Shown: piece after piece, positions 26,201-34,365 of the stretch | Layout of the letters: each line of letters starts with the position of its first letter | Position numbering within the stretch: the first letter of the stretch is position 1 | Assembly: GCA_030631415.1 (NCBI GenBank) | Contig: DAOVLE010000015.1 | Location: 1 to 41,341, forward strand | Reading direction: 5' to 3' | DNA length: 41,341 nucleotides | DNA from: JAAEQG01 sp023133475 | GTDB lineage: Bacteria; Planctomycetota; Phycisphaerae; UBA1845 | Translations under genes and position numbers: made by a program | The notes under the pieces: model-generated | Told to the model about the DNA's origin: nothing | Databases searched by the model: none | The model's input: only the letters and a program-made list of their open reading frames with translations

Positions 26201-29131
26201 GCACTCGTTGCTTGGATTCGTATCGCCGTCAGAATAGCAGACTTCGTCGATCAAACAGAACCCGGGGTCCAAGGTGAACACGCACTCCCCGCTCGCCTGG
26301 TTGCAGCCGTTCGTCGTGCAAGCCAACCCGTCGTCGCAGTCCGCGTCCACCTGGCACGCACAGGTGTCGGTCTCCTCATTGCAGGGCATTCCACCCGGGC
26401 ACGGGTTGCCGCTCGATTCGCAGCCCATAAACGCAACGCAATACTCCGTCCCGTTACAGAACAACCCGTCGTCAGGGCAGTCCGAATCGTCGGGGGTATA
26501 CACGCAGATGCCCGAGCTGCAAGCATCGTCTGTGCAATCGGCTCCGTCGTCACAATCCGTGTCGTCCTGGCACTGGTCGCAAGTGTCGGTCTCCTCGTTG
26601 CAGAAGGACCCTGGTGGGCAGGGCGGGAAGTCCGCATCGGCTTTGGAGATGCAGCCCAGTTTCTCGTGGCAGAATTCCGCCCCGTTGCAGAACTGCCCGT
26701 CGTCCGGGCAATATATATCGTTTGGGGTGTGCAGGCAGATGCCCGAGCTGCAGGCATCGTCGGTGCAGTCAACCCCGTCGTCGCAGTCCGTGTCGCCCTG
26801 ACACTCGATGCACATGTCGGCGTCTTCGTTACAGGTGGTCCCCGCCGGGCACGGGTCGCCGCCGGATACGCAACCCACCGCCGAATCGCAATACTCCACC
26901 CCGTTGCAGAACTGCCCGTCGCCCGGGCAGTTTGCATCGTTGGCGATGAACACACACCCACCGCTTACACAGGTGTTGTCGGTGCACGCGATCCCGTCGT
27001 CGCAGTCCGCGTTATCGAGGCAGACGCCGACCGGAACCACACCGGTCAGCAATACGTCATCAATGTTCCAACCACCGTAGTTATAGGTGTGATCCGTCGG
27101 CCCCATGACCCAGCGGATGAAAACGGTGCCCTGCCCGTCCGCGACGGCGGAGATGTCATATTCCTGCACCGACCATTCGCTCTCGACAAACGTCGGCCCC
27201 ACATGGTCGAACAAAGTCACCCACGTCTCACCGCCGTTGGAAGCCTCGAGCGAGGCGTGGTCGTACTGGCTGTGTTCGACACAAAGCCAGCGGCAGAAGC
27301 TCAGGGACACATCGGTGAACAGGCTACAGTCGATGGCCGGCGTGGTCAGATAGGTTGCCGGGAGATTGTCGGCGTACCCACCGGCGAGGTTGTATCCATA
27401 GACGTTGCTCCCGGTGCAGCCGGCGGTCGGGTCCGGGCCGTCGGGCGGTTGACCCCCATGCCAGCCGTCGTTGCCCTGGGGCACACCCCAGGCCCACTGG
27501 CTCTTGGTAGCCCAACCCGGGTCGGAGCCCATGTTCTCCTCGAAGATGATCACTCGCGGGGAACGGGCCTCGATGGTCACCGTATCGCTGCCCGGTTTCC
27601 CGCCATCGTCGGTCACCGTCAGTGTGATGAGGTGTGTGCCGAGCCCTAGCGTCACGGTCGGCGATGCCCCGGTGGCGATCTCCACACCATCCTCGGCCCA
27701 TACATAGTTCTCGATCGCCCCGTCAACGTCGGTGCCCGATCCCGATAGCGTCACCTCGGCAACGCCGTCATGATCGTCGTCAAAGACCTCCTGGCCTGGG
27801 CCGGCGTCAGCCACCGGCGGCTGATTGTGCTCCCACAAAGCCAACACCGCCAGGGCAGTGTGGTACGGCTGCTGATCCCAGGACCCGTCAGGGGCCTGCA
27901 TGGCCAATAGGGCATTGATCGCGTCGGTGGTTGGCACGCTGAACGGGTAGCTGTCCGCCAGAACCAGGTCCAGCGCCGCCAGGGCGGTCACGTAGGGAAT
28001 TCCCGTGCCGGCATACCCAAACGATCCGTCACCAAGCTGCTGCCCTTGAACGTAGGCGATCCCGCCGGCAACCTCGGCATCGAAGTCGTAATCGCGGCAT
28101 CTGAGCATCGCCCGCAGCACGTGCAACGTGGTGTAGAACTCCGTATCGCCACCACGTTGGATACCCCAGCCGCCGTCGGGGTTCTGTGCTTCCTGCAGGT
28201 ACGCAAAAGGTTCAGCCAACGTCCGCGTGTCCCAGGTCGGGGTCTCGTATGAGGCGGTTATCGTGTAGCCGGCTGCGGCGCCCTGGTTCTCGATCGAGAT
28301 GAAGTTATGGCCTGGGGTAAACGGCAAGCCCGAGCCGGGAAAGGCGATGTTGTAGGGGCCGCCGGGAGCCATCTGAAAATAGGGGACGGTAATATCCGGC
28401 GGCGATCCTTCGCGCATCCGCAGCCGGATCGTCGAGCCCACAACATTGAGGACCAGGCGGGCCCGGATCGCATCTGCCGGTATGTCCCACTCATGAAGGT
28501 TGGTCGCACCGGCTGCCAACGCCTCGTCGACCGCCGAGAAACCACCACCGAACCCGGTCGCATCCAGCGCCAGTAGTGCCAAGGCGGTTGTCAGGCAATC
28601 GGTCTGGTATGTCGCAGCGACCCCCCATCCGCCCTCTGGCCAATTGGGCAAGGACGAATCCGGCTCGGCTGCGTTGCGGGCTGACAGCAAGTCGTCAGCC
28701 AGCCCCAAAGCGAAAGGCCCATAACCCGGCGCATCGGCAAGCCCCATAATCTGTCGCGCGAGGTGTTCGTAGTTTGAGGCACCCTCACCAGCCAACCAGA
28801 CGGCTCCTGCTCCCAGCGCGGCACTGTCCGGGACGGTGGTGCCGAGCGTCTCGTCCACCGTGCAGGTGTCGACAAACTCATACGCCCCCCCCCACGAGCC
28901 GGAGGCATTCTGGTTGGCCTCCAGCCACCCGATGCCGTCGGCCCCAGGCCAAACCCGGTGCGGAACCGCCTGCCGGGAGGAACCCGAGGGGTTGCTCAGC
29001 GCATCAGCCTGACGGGCGTCCGCCACCTCGCGGCGCGGCTGCGGCGCATCTTCCGACGCAGCCAACGGCGCAGCCAAAACGCATGTGACCACCGATACGA
29101 TTCCCACGCTACGGAGTATTAGATGTGCCAT
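23204..29131 (-). CDS. Giant cysteine-rich surface protein with toroid, PKD, disintegrin-like and TSP3 repeats
   Basis: A 1975-residue exported protein. Signal peptide 1-26. Residues ~60-200 and ~300-437 carry prenyltransferase/squalene-cyclase-like repeats (QNPDGGWG, QAPDGSW), split by a beta domain (~205-297). Next are a PKD-like domain (~438-522) and a jelly-roll (~526-700). From 703 to ~1625 it is cysteine-rich: units of the type DCDDGxxCTDDACSSGIC and FCNGxExC, then eight disintegrin-like units of ~32 residues at ~1024-1282 (AGTECRAAAGDCDVAE, CxGxSxxCPxDxF). An EF-hand-like module (~1629-1658) and thrombospondin type 3 repeats (~1716-1855, DxDGIGDVCDNCPxxxNPDQ) follow. The tail GLCGVFNGVALILLPMSLFA then RR looks like a CTERM sorting signal. 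ATG follows GAGGAAG. Confidence 0.85.
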   Translation of the reverse strand: MAHLILRSVGIVSVVTCVLAAPLAASEDAPQPRREVADARQADALSNPSGSSRQAVPHRVWPGADGIGWLEANQNASGSWGGAYEFVDTCTVDETLGTTVPDSAALGAGAVWLAGEGASNYEHLARQIMGLADAPGYGPFALGLADDLLSARNAAEPDSSLPNWPEGGWGVAATYQTDCLTTALALLALDATGFGGGFSAVDEALAAGATNLHEWDIPADAIRARLVLNVVGSTIRLRMREGSPPDITVPYFQMAPGGPYNIAFPGSGLPFTPGHNFISIENQGAAAGYTITASYETPTWDTRTLAEPFAYLQEAQNPDGGWGIQRGGDTEFYTTLHVLRAMLRCRDYDFDAEVAGGIAYVQGQQLGDGSFGYAGTGIPYVTALAALDLVLADSYPFSVPTTDAINALLAMQAPDGSWDQQPYHTALAVLALWEHNQPPVADAGPGQEVFDDDHDGVAEVTLSGSGTDVDGAIENYVWAEDGVEIATGASPTVTLGLGTHLITLTVTDDGGKPGSDTVTIEARSPRVIIFEENMGSDPGWATKSQWAWGVPQGNDGWHGGQPPDGPDPTAGCTGSNVYGYNLAGGYADNLPATYLTTPAIDCSLFTDVSLSFCRWLCVEHSQYDHASLEASNGGETWVTLFDHVGPTFVESEWSVQEYDISAVADGQGTVFIRWVMGPTDHTYNYGGWNIDDVLLTGVVPVGVCLDNADCDDGIACTDNTCVSGGCVFIANDANCPGDGQFCNGVEYCDSAVGCVSGGDPCPAGTTCNEDADMCIECQGDTDCDDGVDCTDDACSSGICLHTPNDIYCPDDGQFCNGAEFCHEKLGCISKADADFPPCPPGSFCNEETDTCDQCQDDTDCDDGADCTDDACSSGICVYTPDDSDCPDDGLFCNGTEYCVAFMGCESSGNPCPGGMPCNEETDTCACQVDADCDDGLACTTNGCNQASGECVFTLDPGFCLIDEVCYSDGDTNPSNECQECDSSLDPVNWSPKAAGTPCGDPDNTDCNAPDTCDAGGQCQENFKPAGTSCRASAGDCDVAETCTGASADCPIDEFVAVGTQCRAAVGDCDVAEVCDGVSPACPADAVLAGDTECRAAAGDCDVAEVCDSVTGVCPADDFLVAGTECRAVAGDCDVAETCTGVGAACPVDAFWAAGTECRAVAGDCDTSETCDGVSAACPADEFLAAGTVCRTAVGLCDADEICNGSSADCPVDELLPYGTQCRAAAGLCDEPEICIGSSADCPEDGFVAAGTECRAAAGECDVAEHCMGSSPVCPPDEFEPDGTPCPDDLFCNGEETCLIGVCEPGTDPCPGLGCDEDSDTCICDSHDDCAYLDDQCNRGVCNFDSGLCEIEPANLGESCDDGLFCTVDEVCIFFRLEAGSAAPFPAAICGDGILRDCSALDDACNTGICDEDADACVKDPTPHEGEACDDGDACTTNGICSNGVCLGTPIECDDDNPCTEDTCDSAAGCVFTPVADGTACPDEFFCNGDETCLAGVCTNGPPPDCSGLDDQCNTGRCDEEIDTCVADPVPHEGNACNDGDACTANDVCSNGVCVGTPIVCDDENPCTEDTCDSAAGCVFTPVADGTACHDEFFCNGEETCLAGECVDGPDPCAFDEFCDEVGDQCLPDCNTNGVPDSYDIAAGTSQDLNTNGVPDECDECIVDADCDDDLFCTGVETCVAGVCQAGAYPCAPGETCNETTDTCEPPSGGGGPTLPDADKDGIPDSKDNCPRDANTDQADRDKDGIGDVCDNCPDVANPDQADEDDDGIGDACEPPDTDADGIADAEDNCPSDANPGQEDGDGDTVGDVCDNCPTDANPDQSDIDGDGLGNVCDNCPEVPNPDQADSDGNGVGDACTPAPPAPPAPPASAPTPPECTNDDECDDGDACTTNRCVEGACVYDPVECPEEGQACNPETGQCEAVGEGATEGEEAVGQPLPPRRTGLCGVFNGVALILLPMSLFAWMGVRRGFRSLHSL

Positions 29132-29199
29132 CTTTCACTTCCTCATCCGAAGTAACATTCGTGACTACCTGCTACGCCACGGAAAACCATTAGCCCGGA

Positions 29200-30003
29200 T
29201 CATTTTGCCTTGCCCTTGGAAGAAGACTTCTCCAACTGCCGTTTGGTGTCCTCAAGCCAGGCGTTTAGATAAGGGTTGGGGTTCTCCTTCAGCACTGCCT
29301 CGAATTTTTGCAGTTGGGCGGTGGCTTTGGGGCCGGCCCCTATTCCAGCCTCTATCGCCCGGACAATTCCGGCTGACTTCAACTCTTCCCAACCGGCGAT
29401 GGGAGCGCCAACCTGAACCCGAACCCGATTGGACTCAATAACCGTAAGGTCCTCAAAATCCGCCGGGTCTCGGCTGTACATGAACGGGCGAACCGTAAAA
29501 CGCGAATAGACCTCATAGATGCCCGGCTCAGGGAAAATATAGCTGTCAGCCAACACTGCCCGGGTGTCGATCTGCTTTTCGTGCAGGCGACCGAAGAGCC
29601 AGGTCTCGAACACCAGGCTCTCACGCGGTTCGAGCTGACGCGGGACGACCCCGTACCGACGCCGTTCCCAGCGACGTGCGGTGATCCTGGTTTCCTGTCG
29701 GCCCGATGCCACCACGATGATCTCGTGTGCTCCGGCTTCGGGGCGAAGCGACGGGACGAGTTTGGCTGACTTCTCCTTGCCGTCGTTGAGAAGTTCGACC
29801 CGTATTGCGATAGGGGTGCCCAGACCTATGGCTATCTGTTCGAGCGTAGCGGACCTGCTCGCCCGAATCTCTTCACGAATCTGGCGGTCCTGAAGCAAAT
29901 GAACCCGCAGCTTCAACTCAGCCAAAGCGCTGCCACTCGGGATGGCCAATACCAGTAAAGCGGAGAGCCCATTAAACACTACCGTGTGATTTCTGCGTGT
30001 CAT
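29200..30003 (-). CDS. Secreted hypothetical protein
   Basis: A 267-residue exported protein with signal peptide ~1-28 (VVFNGLSALLVLAIPSGSALA). The middle is beta-rich (PIAIRVELLNDG, LVFETWLFGR, GIYEVYSRFTVRP), resembling immunoglobulin-like secreted proteins that are unnamed. The C-terminal ~70 residues are helical and lysine-rich (LKENPNPYLNAWLEDTKRQL). The ATG has GAGAGAGG about 8 bases upstream. It starts only 33 bases after the stop of the transglutaminase/metzincin gene, so the two are probably one operon and may act together at the cell surface. No known function recognised. Confidence 0.75.
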   Translation of the reverse strand: MTRRNHTVVFNGLSALLVLAIPSGSALAELKLRVHLLQDRQIREEIRASRSATLEQIAIGLGTPIAIRVELLNDGKEKSAKLVPSLRPEAGAHEIIVVASGRQETRITARRWERRRYGVVPRQLEPRESLVFETWLFGRLHEKQIDTRAVLADSYIFPEPGIYEVYSRFTVRPFMYSRDPADFEDLTVIESNRVRVQVGAPIAGWEELKSAGIVRAIEAGIGAGPKATAQLQKFEAVLKENPNPYLNAWLEDTKRQLEKSSSKGKAK

Positions 30004-30036
30004 CGGAATTACCTCTCTCTAATAGCCTCGTTTTGC

Positions 30037-33000
30037 CTATGGATGGCTGATCGAGCGAATCCTGTTTAGAGTCGTGTTACTGAAATCAGGGCCACCCGCC
30101 ACACCACCGCCGGACATGACTCCCCCGTCGGCATGCAACCCGTTGAACAGGTGCCCTACCTCATGCACCACGGTATCGTCCTCGTCAATCGCCGGAAAGA
30201 TGGCGTGTTCCGTTGCAGTGAAGACTTCTTTGTAGATGTTTGCTCCCTGACCGTTGATGTCGTCGACGATGCCCCACGTAACCGACCCGTTGGGGTCGTT
30301 GTCATCTTGCGCGACGCTGTCCTGGAACGAACCGCGAATGTAGAGGCACCAATACCTCGAATTGGCTTCCTGCGCGGAGGCGTCGAACTTCCACCCCACC
30401 CGGACCGCCGGCCCCGAATTGGCCACCCGAGTCTCCATGTGCGGGTGAAAGGTCAGGGCGCCATCGGCGGTGCCGGCATCGGTCAGCGGCAGAACATAAG
30501 CGGGGGCAAAAGCGGGCACCAGGCGGCTGAGGTCCGGCCCAGCCACGTCCGTGCCGTTGGCCATGTCGTCGTCGTCAACGCGATAGGGGATGAGCAGCCC
30601 AGCCACCGTCACCCGCTTGTTGGCGGCATCCACCGCGGTGATGCTCATGTTGGGGCCGGTGCCGATTTTGACGGTTCCGCCGACAAAGTCAGGCCAGTCG
30701 ATCGGAGTTTCGTTATGGGCTGTTATATTCAAGTGAAGGCGGCGGCTGTTGTTGGTGATTTTGGTGACCGTTCCGGACATCGTCCCATTGCCCCACCAGT
30801 CGTTGTCGACGGCACTGAAGGGCAGAGCCGTCGCGCACACGTTGATTCCGGCGGCCCGCCTTAAATCGTTCTGCCCGTTCCCGGTCAACGGCCCAATGTT
30901 GTGGGTATTCGCAACCCGTAACGTACCCGTCTCGAACCGCCCATTCCCCGCCGGGGCGCTGTTCAGGTCACGAGAGCCGTCCCGTGGTGAGGTGCTGACC
31001 GTCACCCGCTTCGCGGTCGAACTGTCACCCGTGTTCAAGGCGGTGATGTTTCCCTCCTGGTAGTTGTTCACCACCGCCCCCATCGAGTCGATCTCCATAT
31101 GACAGAAACGCCACACCGTCAGCACGTTGCTCGCGTAGTGAGCGGGCTCGCGGATTTCCTTCTGGGTCAGCGTGCCCCCGACGTGCTTGTTTGTGATGCG
31201 CTGTTTGTCGTTGTTGTTGGCTCCCGCGTTGTCTTTGTTCTCCAGGTCGGCGAGGAAGTCCAGATCGCCGGTGCCCACCACGCGGAAGTTGTCCCCCGGC
31301 TGCATGGTTACCTCGAACCGGAACGTCTTTTCCTTTGTGTTGAACGTCTCGGTTTTCAGGCCCGCGGCTTCGCCGACGAACTTTCCGGATTTGGCGGGCG
31401 CGGTTCCACGGTTGTCCTCGTCGTTGGCTTCGTTATCCACCGGGGCGGCTGCCGAGGTCGGGTCGTCCACGTCGAACGAGTCGAAATAGACGCGGACCGG
31501 CCGGACCGGATCGACGGTTAACGTGGCTTTGATGTCAACTTGATTTCGTGTGCCGGCTTCAACCCCGGCGCCGGCCGCACGCGCCCCGGGAAAGACCCGT
31601 AGACTCCCAGGATTCACGCCGGCAGGCCAACTCGGGTCGGCATCCAAGGCATTGTTGTTGTTCCGGCTGTTGTTCCGCCCGATCCACACGATCGAATCGA
31701 TCCCGATAATGGTGATAGCCACCTCGTCCTCGCAGTCTTTCGGCTCGTCGTAGGTCATCTTCAACCGGGTGCCCCTTTGGGCGGTATGCGGCGTGATGCC
31801 CTCGACCCACAGTTTTGCCACCAGAACGTCACCTTCCTTCTTGAAAACGTTAACGTCCGATACCGAGAGATTGGTCCCGAGGGTGTACTGGGTATCCTTG
31901 TTGTTCTTCTTCCAGACCAGTATGTTGCCCGGCCCGGCGGTGGCCTCCACTTTAACGTCACCCTCGGTGATGTCGTTGGGTTGAAGTCTGATCTCAGTTT
32001 TGATCATGTCGTTTTCACCAGCCACGTTCGTATCGGTCGTGCCAGTGTCCCACCGAGTGTCATCATCGTCGTTATCCAGGTTAACGAAGGTCTGGGCACC
32101 TTTGGTGAGCTTATCATCCTCGGGTATTTCCGCTTCGCCCGGGTCGATGTTCGGCGGTTTGTGCACGACCAGTTCCGCCTTGACCACGGTCATCTTGTGG
32201 GCTGGGAACTTGTCGGGCTCCAAAGCGTCTTTAGGCCGGAAGACGGGCACGATCTCCTCGTCGTCGGCTTTCTCGCTCGGGTTTTCGCCGGCTTCGACCT
32301 CGACCTGATCTTTGCCGAGTGCCCCGGCCGGCGGATACCGGAGCGTGACTTTGGTGCTGGTGGTCTCCCAGTTCTCAAACTTGCCCTCCACCCCGGTGGG
32401 CTTCAGCAGAGCCTTGATCTTGTCTTTCTTCTCGGTGGCGACGTACTTCGGCGGATCGTCCGTCCCATCCTCCGCCTTGAGTTCCACGGCGTAGACCGTC
32501 ATCTTGTGCTCATAGTCCCTGCTGCCTTGTGCGTAGTTGAACTTGCAGTAGCCGTAGACATGCTTGTTGTGAACAAGGTTAACCTTCACTTCCACGATCT
32601 GATCGTTTGGGGCGGTGCTTGCTTCGGCGGTGTTGGGCTGAATAACAACCTTCTTCTTATTTGGGGGGATGAACACCAGCTTGGTCGCACGATCGCCTTT
32701 GCCGGTCCAGGCGTAGCTGGTTGGCGACGCGATCAGGTCGGAACCGTCCGGCGCCTTGGAAGGAATAACCACAGCCATGACGTTCCGCGATGGGAATGGT
32801 GGTGTATCGGGCGGCAGCACCGGCACACACTTGGGCGGATTCCTGCCGAACTCGCTGCCGTCATCCTCCCGAATCAAGCACCCGATAATGCTGATCTTCC
32901 GCTGAGCCAGCAGAATCGCGTCCGGGCAGGTCAACCCGTAGTAACCCGTCAGCCAGACCGAAAAGACATAGTTCCCCGGCACAAAGGTCTTCGTGGTATT

Positions 33001-34365
33001 CTGGGTGGTGCGTTCGTAGTGCGTCGTCGGCGAGGGAAGGATGGCTATATCCAGTGTGTCCCTGGCCGCCGGCTGATAGGTCACCTCGATCTGGTATTCG
33101 AAAGTAAGATGCTGTTCCACCCGCCGGGTGAACACCGCATCCTGGTGAGGCGAATCCCCCTGGGGGGAGTTGCCGCCTTTTATCTTGATCTTGATACACG
33201 TCACATTGTCGTATTGGGCCAGGTTGATGAACACCGGCGGCCATTCTTCATACGTGGCACCGCCGTTGTTGTTGCCTGAAATGATGTAACCAGCCGCACC
33301 GCTGGAGGGGGTCATGTCGATCCAGGCGGTCCCGGTCCACTGGCCCGTCCCGGCGTCGCCGACGGTGATCGGGTCGGCGGGGAAGGTCACCTCATGCCCG
33401 TTGAGAATCGCGTTCTGGATCGCGTTGCGGACGTGTGACGGCTGAGTGTTCCCCGGCAACGGAAGGCTCGACCACCGCTTGTAGACCGTGATACCCTCAT
33501 CAATGGCAAGCTGGAGGAGTTTGGCTGTACTGATCGACTCTTGCCCGTAGCTGTCCTCATAGATACGGCTCTCGTAGAGCGACCCCTCCAGCCCGGCTAT
33601 AATCATGAAGTCCCTGGTCTCGGGGTCGGGTGGGTTATAGCGGTCCACAGGCCAAATGCCAAGCACGCTGCGATCGGCATCGACCCGCAGCCCAACCCAG
33701 TCAAAGCTCACCGGTGCGCCGGAGTAGTAGTCATACAGCACGTTAACGACATTTTCGACAATCGCGTCGGTGACGCCGGTGGTGACATAGTCGTGCATCA
33801 ACCGCCCCAGTTCGAGGTCGGCGTTGCGGCAGTTGGCCAGGTAGTCCATCGCGGTGTTATGGAGCAGCGAAGCCAGCCCTTCAGTATCCTCCTCCGGGTC
33901 CACCGGTGGATTCAGCATGCTCTCGGACGAACCTTCGATGCCGAACCCGATCACCTGGGCTGCACCGCATACGATCGTGTTGTAGATCGCCGGCACCACG
34001 TTCTGGGGCAACCCATATTGATTGGTAGGCGCCAGGAAGTGAATATCCGAGTTGTGCACAATGCCCATGCCCACCCCGGCAACCCCAACCGCCCGGTCCT
34101 CCGCGTTCACTCGCAACACCGGTTTGAGTGAAACAGACGCGATCTGGCCGTTGGGTATCTTGTAAATGCTGCCACCGGCGGCGTCGATGATTGCCTGATC
34201 TGCCGGGGTCGCGGCGATGTAGTCGATCGTCACCCGCTTGCCGGCAATCTCGGGGAGGTCAAAGGTGTGGTCGATCAGGTCGGTGCCGCCATCGTATAGG
34301 AGGAACCGGATCTGATAGCGACGATCGGCGGGAATCTCAGAAAACTCCTCATCCCGTAAACGCAC
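30037..34365 (-). CDS. 3' part of a split transglutaminase-like/metzincin surface protein
   Basis: An open frame of 1442 residues that begins in the middle of a protein: the GTG at 34363-34365 has no ribosome-binding site and the first residues (VRLRDEEFSEIPADRRYQIR) continue the preceding frame. It lies -2/+1 out of frame with 34275-35546 at a TATATA run. Most of it is long beta-rich repeats rich in Asp and Asn with no clear family. The end has a zinc-protease motif HEVGHLFNGLH (His1401, Glu1402, His1405, His1411) with a GGVM Met-turn-like stretch 15 residues on. The spacing is that of metzincins, but Asn-Gly replaces the usual Gly at position 8. Product if translated alone: uncertain. Confidence 0.7.
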   Translation of the reverse strand: MRLRDEEFSEIPADRRYQIRFLLYDGGTDLIDHTFDLPEIAGKRVTIDYIAATPADQAIIDAAGGSIYKIPNGQIASVSLKPVLRVNAEDRAVGVAGVGMGIVHNSDIHFLAPTNQYGLPQNVVPAIYNTIVCGAAQVIGFGIEGSSESMLNPPVDPEEDTEGLASLLHNTAMDYLANCRNADLELGRLMHDYVTTGVTDAIVENVVNVLYDYYSGAPVSFDWVGLRVDADRSVLGIWPVDRYNPPDPETRDFMIIAGLEGSLYESRIYEDSYGQESISTAKLLQLAIDEGITVYKRWSSLPLPGNTQPSHVRNAIQNAILNGHEVTFPADPITVGDAGTGQWTGTAWIDMTPSSGAAGYIISGNNNGGATYEEWPPVFINLAQYDNVTCIKIKIKGGNSPQGDSPHQDAVFTRRVEQHLTFEYQIEVTYQPAARDTLDIAILPSPTTHYERTTQNTTKTFVPGNYVFSVWLTGYYGLTCPDAILLAQRKISIIGCLIREDDGSEFGRNPPKCVPVLPPDTPPFPSRNVMAVVIPSKAPDGSDLIASPTSYAWTGKGDRATKLVFIPPNKKKVVIQPNTAEASTAPNDQIVEVKVNLVHNKHVYGYCKFNYAQGSRDYEHKMTVYAVELKAEDGTDDPPKYVATEKKDKIKALLKPTGVEGKFENWETTSTKVTLRYPPAGALGKDQVEVEAGENPSEKADDEEIVPVFRPKDALEPDKFPAHKMTVVKAELVVHKPPNIDPGEAEIPEDDKLTKGAQTFVNLDNDDDDTRWDTGTTDTNVAGENDMIKTEIRLQPNDITEGDVKVEATAGPGNILVWKKNNKDTQYTLGTNLSVSDVNVFKKEGDVLVAKLWVEGITPHTAQRGTRLKMTYDEPKDCEDEVAITIIGIDSIVWIGRNNSRNNNNALDADPSWPAGVNPGSLRVFPGARAAGAGVEAGTRNQVDIKATLTVDPVRPVRVYFDSFDVDDPTSAAAPVDNEANDEDNRGTAPAKSGKFVGEAAGLKTETFNTKEKTFRFEVTMQPGDNFRVVGTGDLDFLADLENKDNAGANNNDKQRITNKHVGGTLTQKEIREPAHYASNVLTVWRFCHMEIDSMGAVVNNYQEGNITALNTGDSSTAKRVTVSTSPRDGSRDLNSAPAGNGRFETGTLRVANTHNIGPLTGNGQNDLRRAAGINVCATALPFSAVDNDWWGNGTMSGTVTKITNNSRRLHLNITAHNETPIDWPDFVGGTVKIGTGPNMSITAVDAANKRVTVAGLLIPYRVDDDDMANGTDVAGPDLSRLVPAFAPAYVLPLTDAGTADGALTFHPHMETRVANSGPAVRVGWKFDASAQEANSRYWCLYIRGSFQDSVAQDDNDPNGSVTWGIVDDINGQGANIYKEVFTATEHAIFPAIDEDDTVVHEVGHLFNGLHADGGVMSGGGVAGGPDFSNTTLNRIRSISHP

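Noticed and set aside
31777..33279. 500-residue open frame on the plus strand
   Set aside because: Antisense shadow of the Asp-rich metzincin protein in a GC-rich genome; no start signal.
34363..34365. GTG as an independent start for the 1442-residue frame
   Set aside because: No Shine-Dalgarno, no signal peptide although the protein is of an exported type, and the residues continue the upstream domain in another frame.
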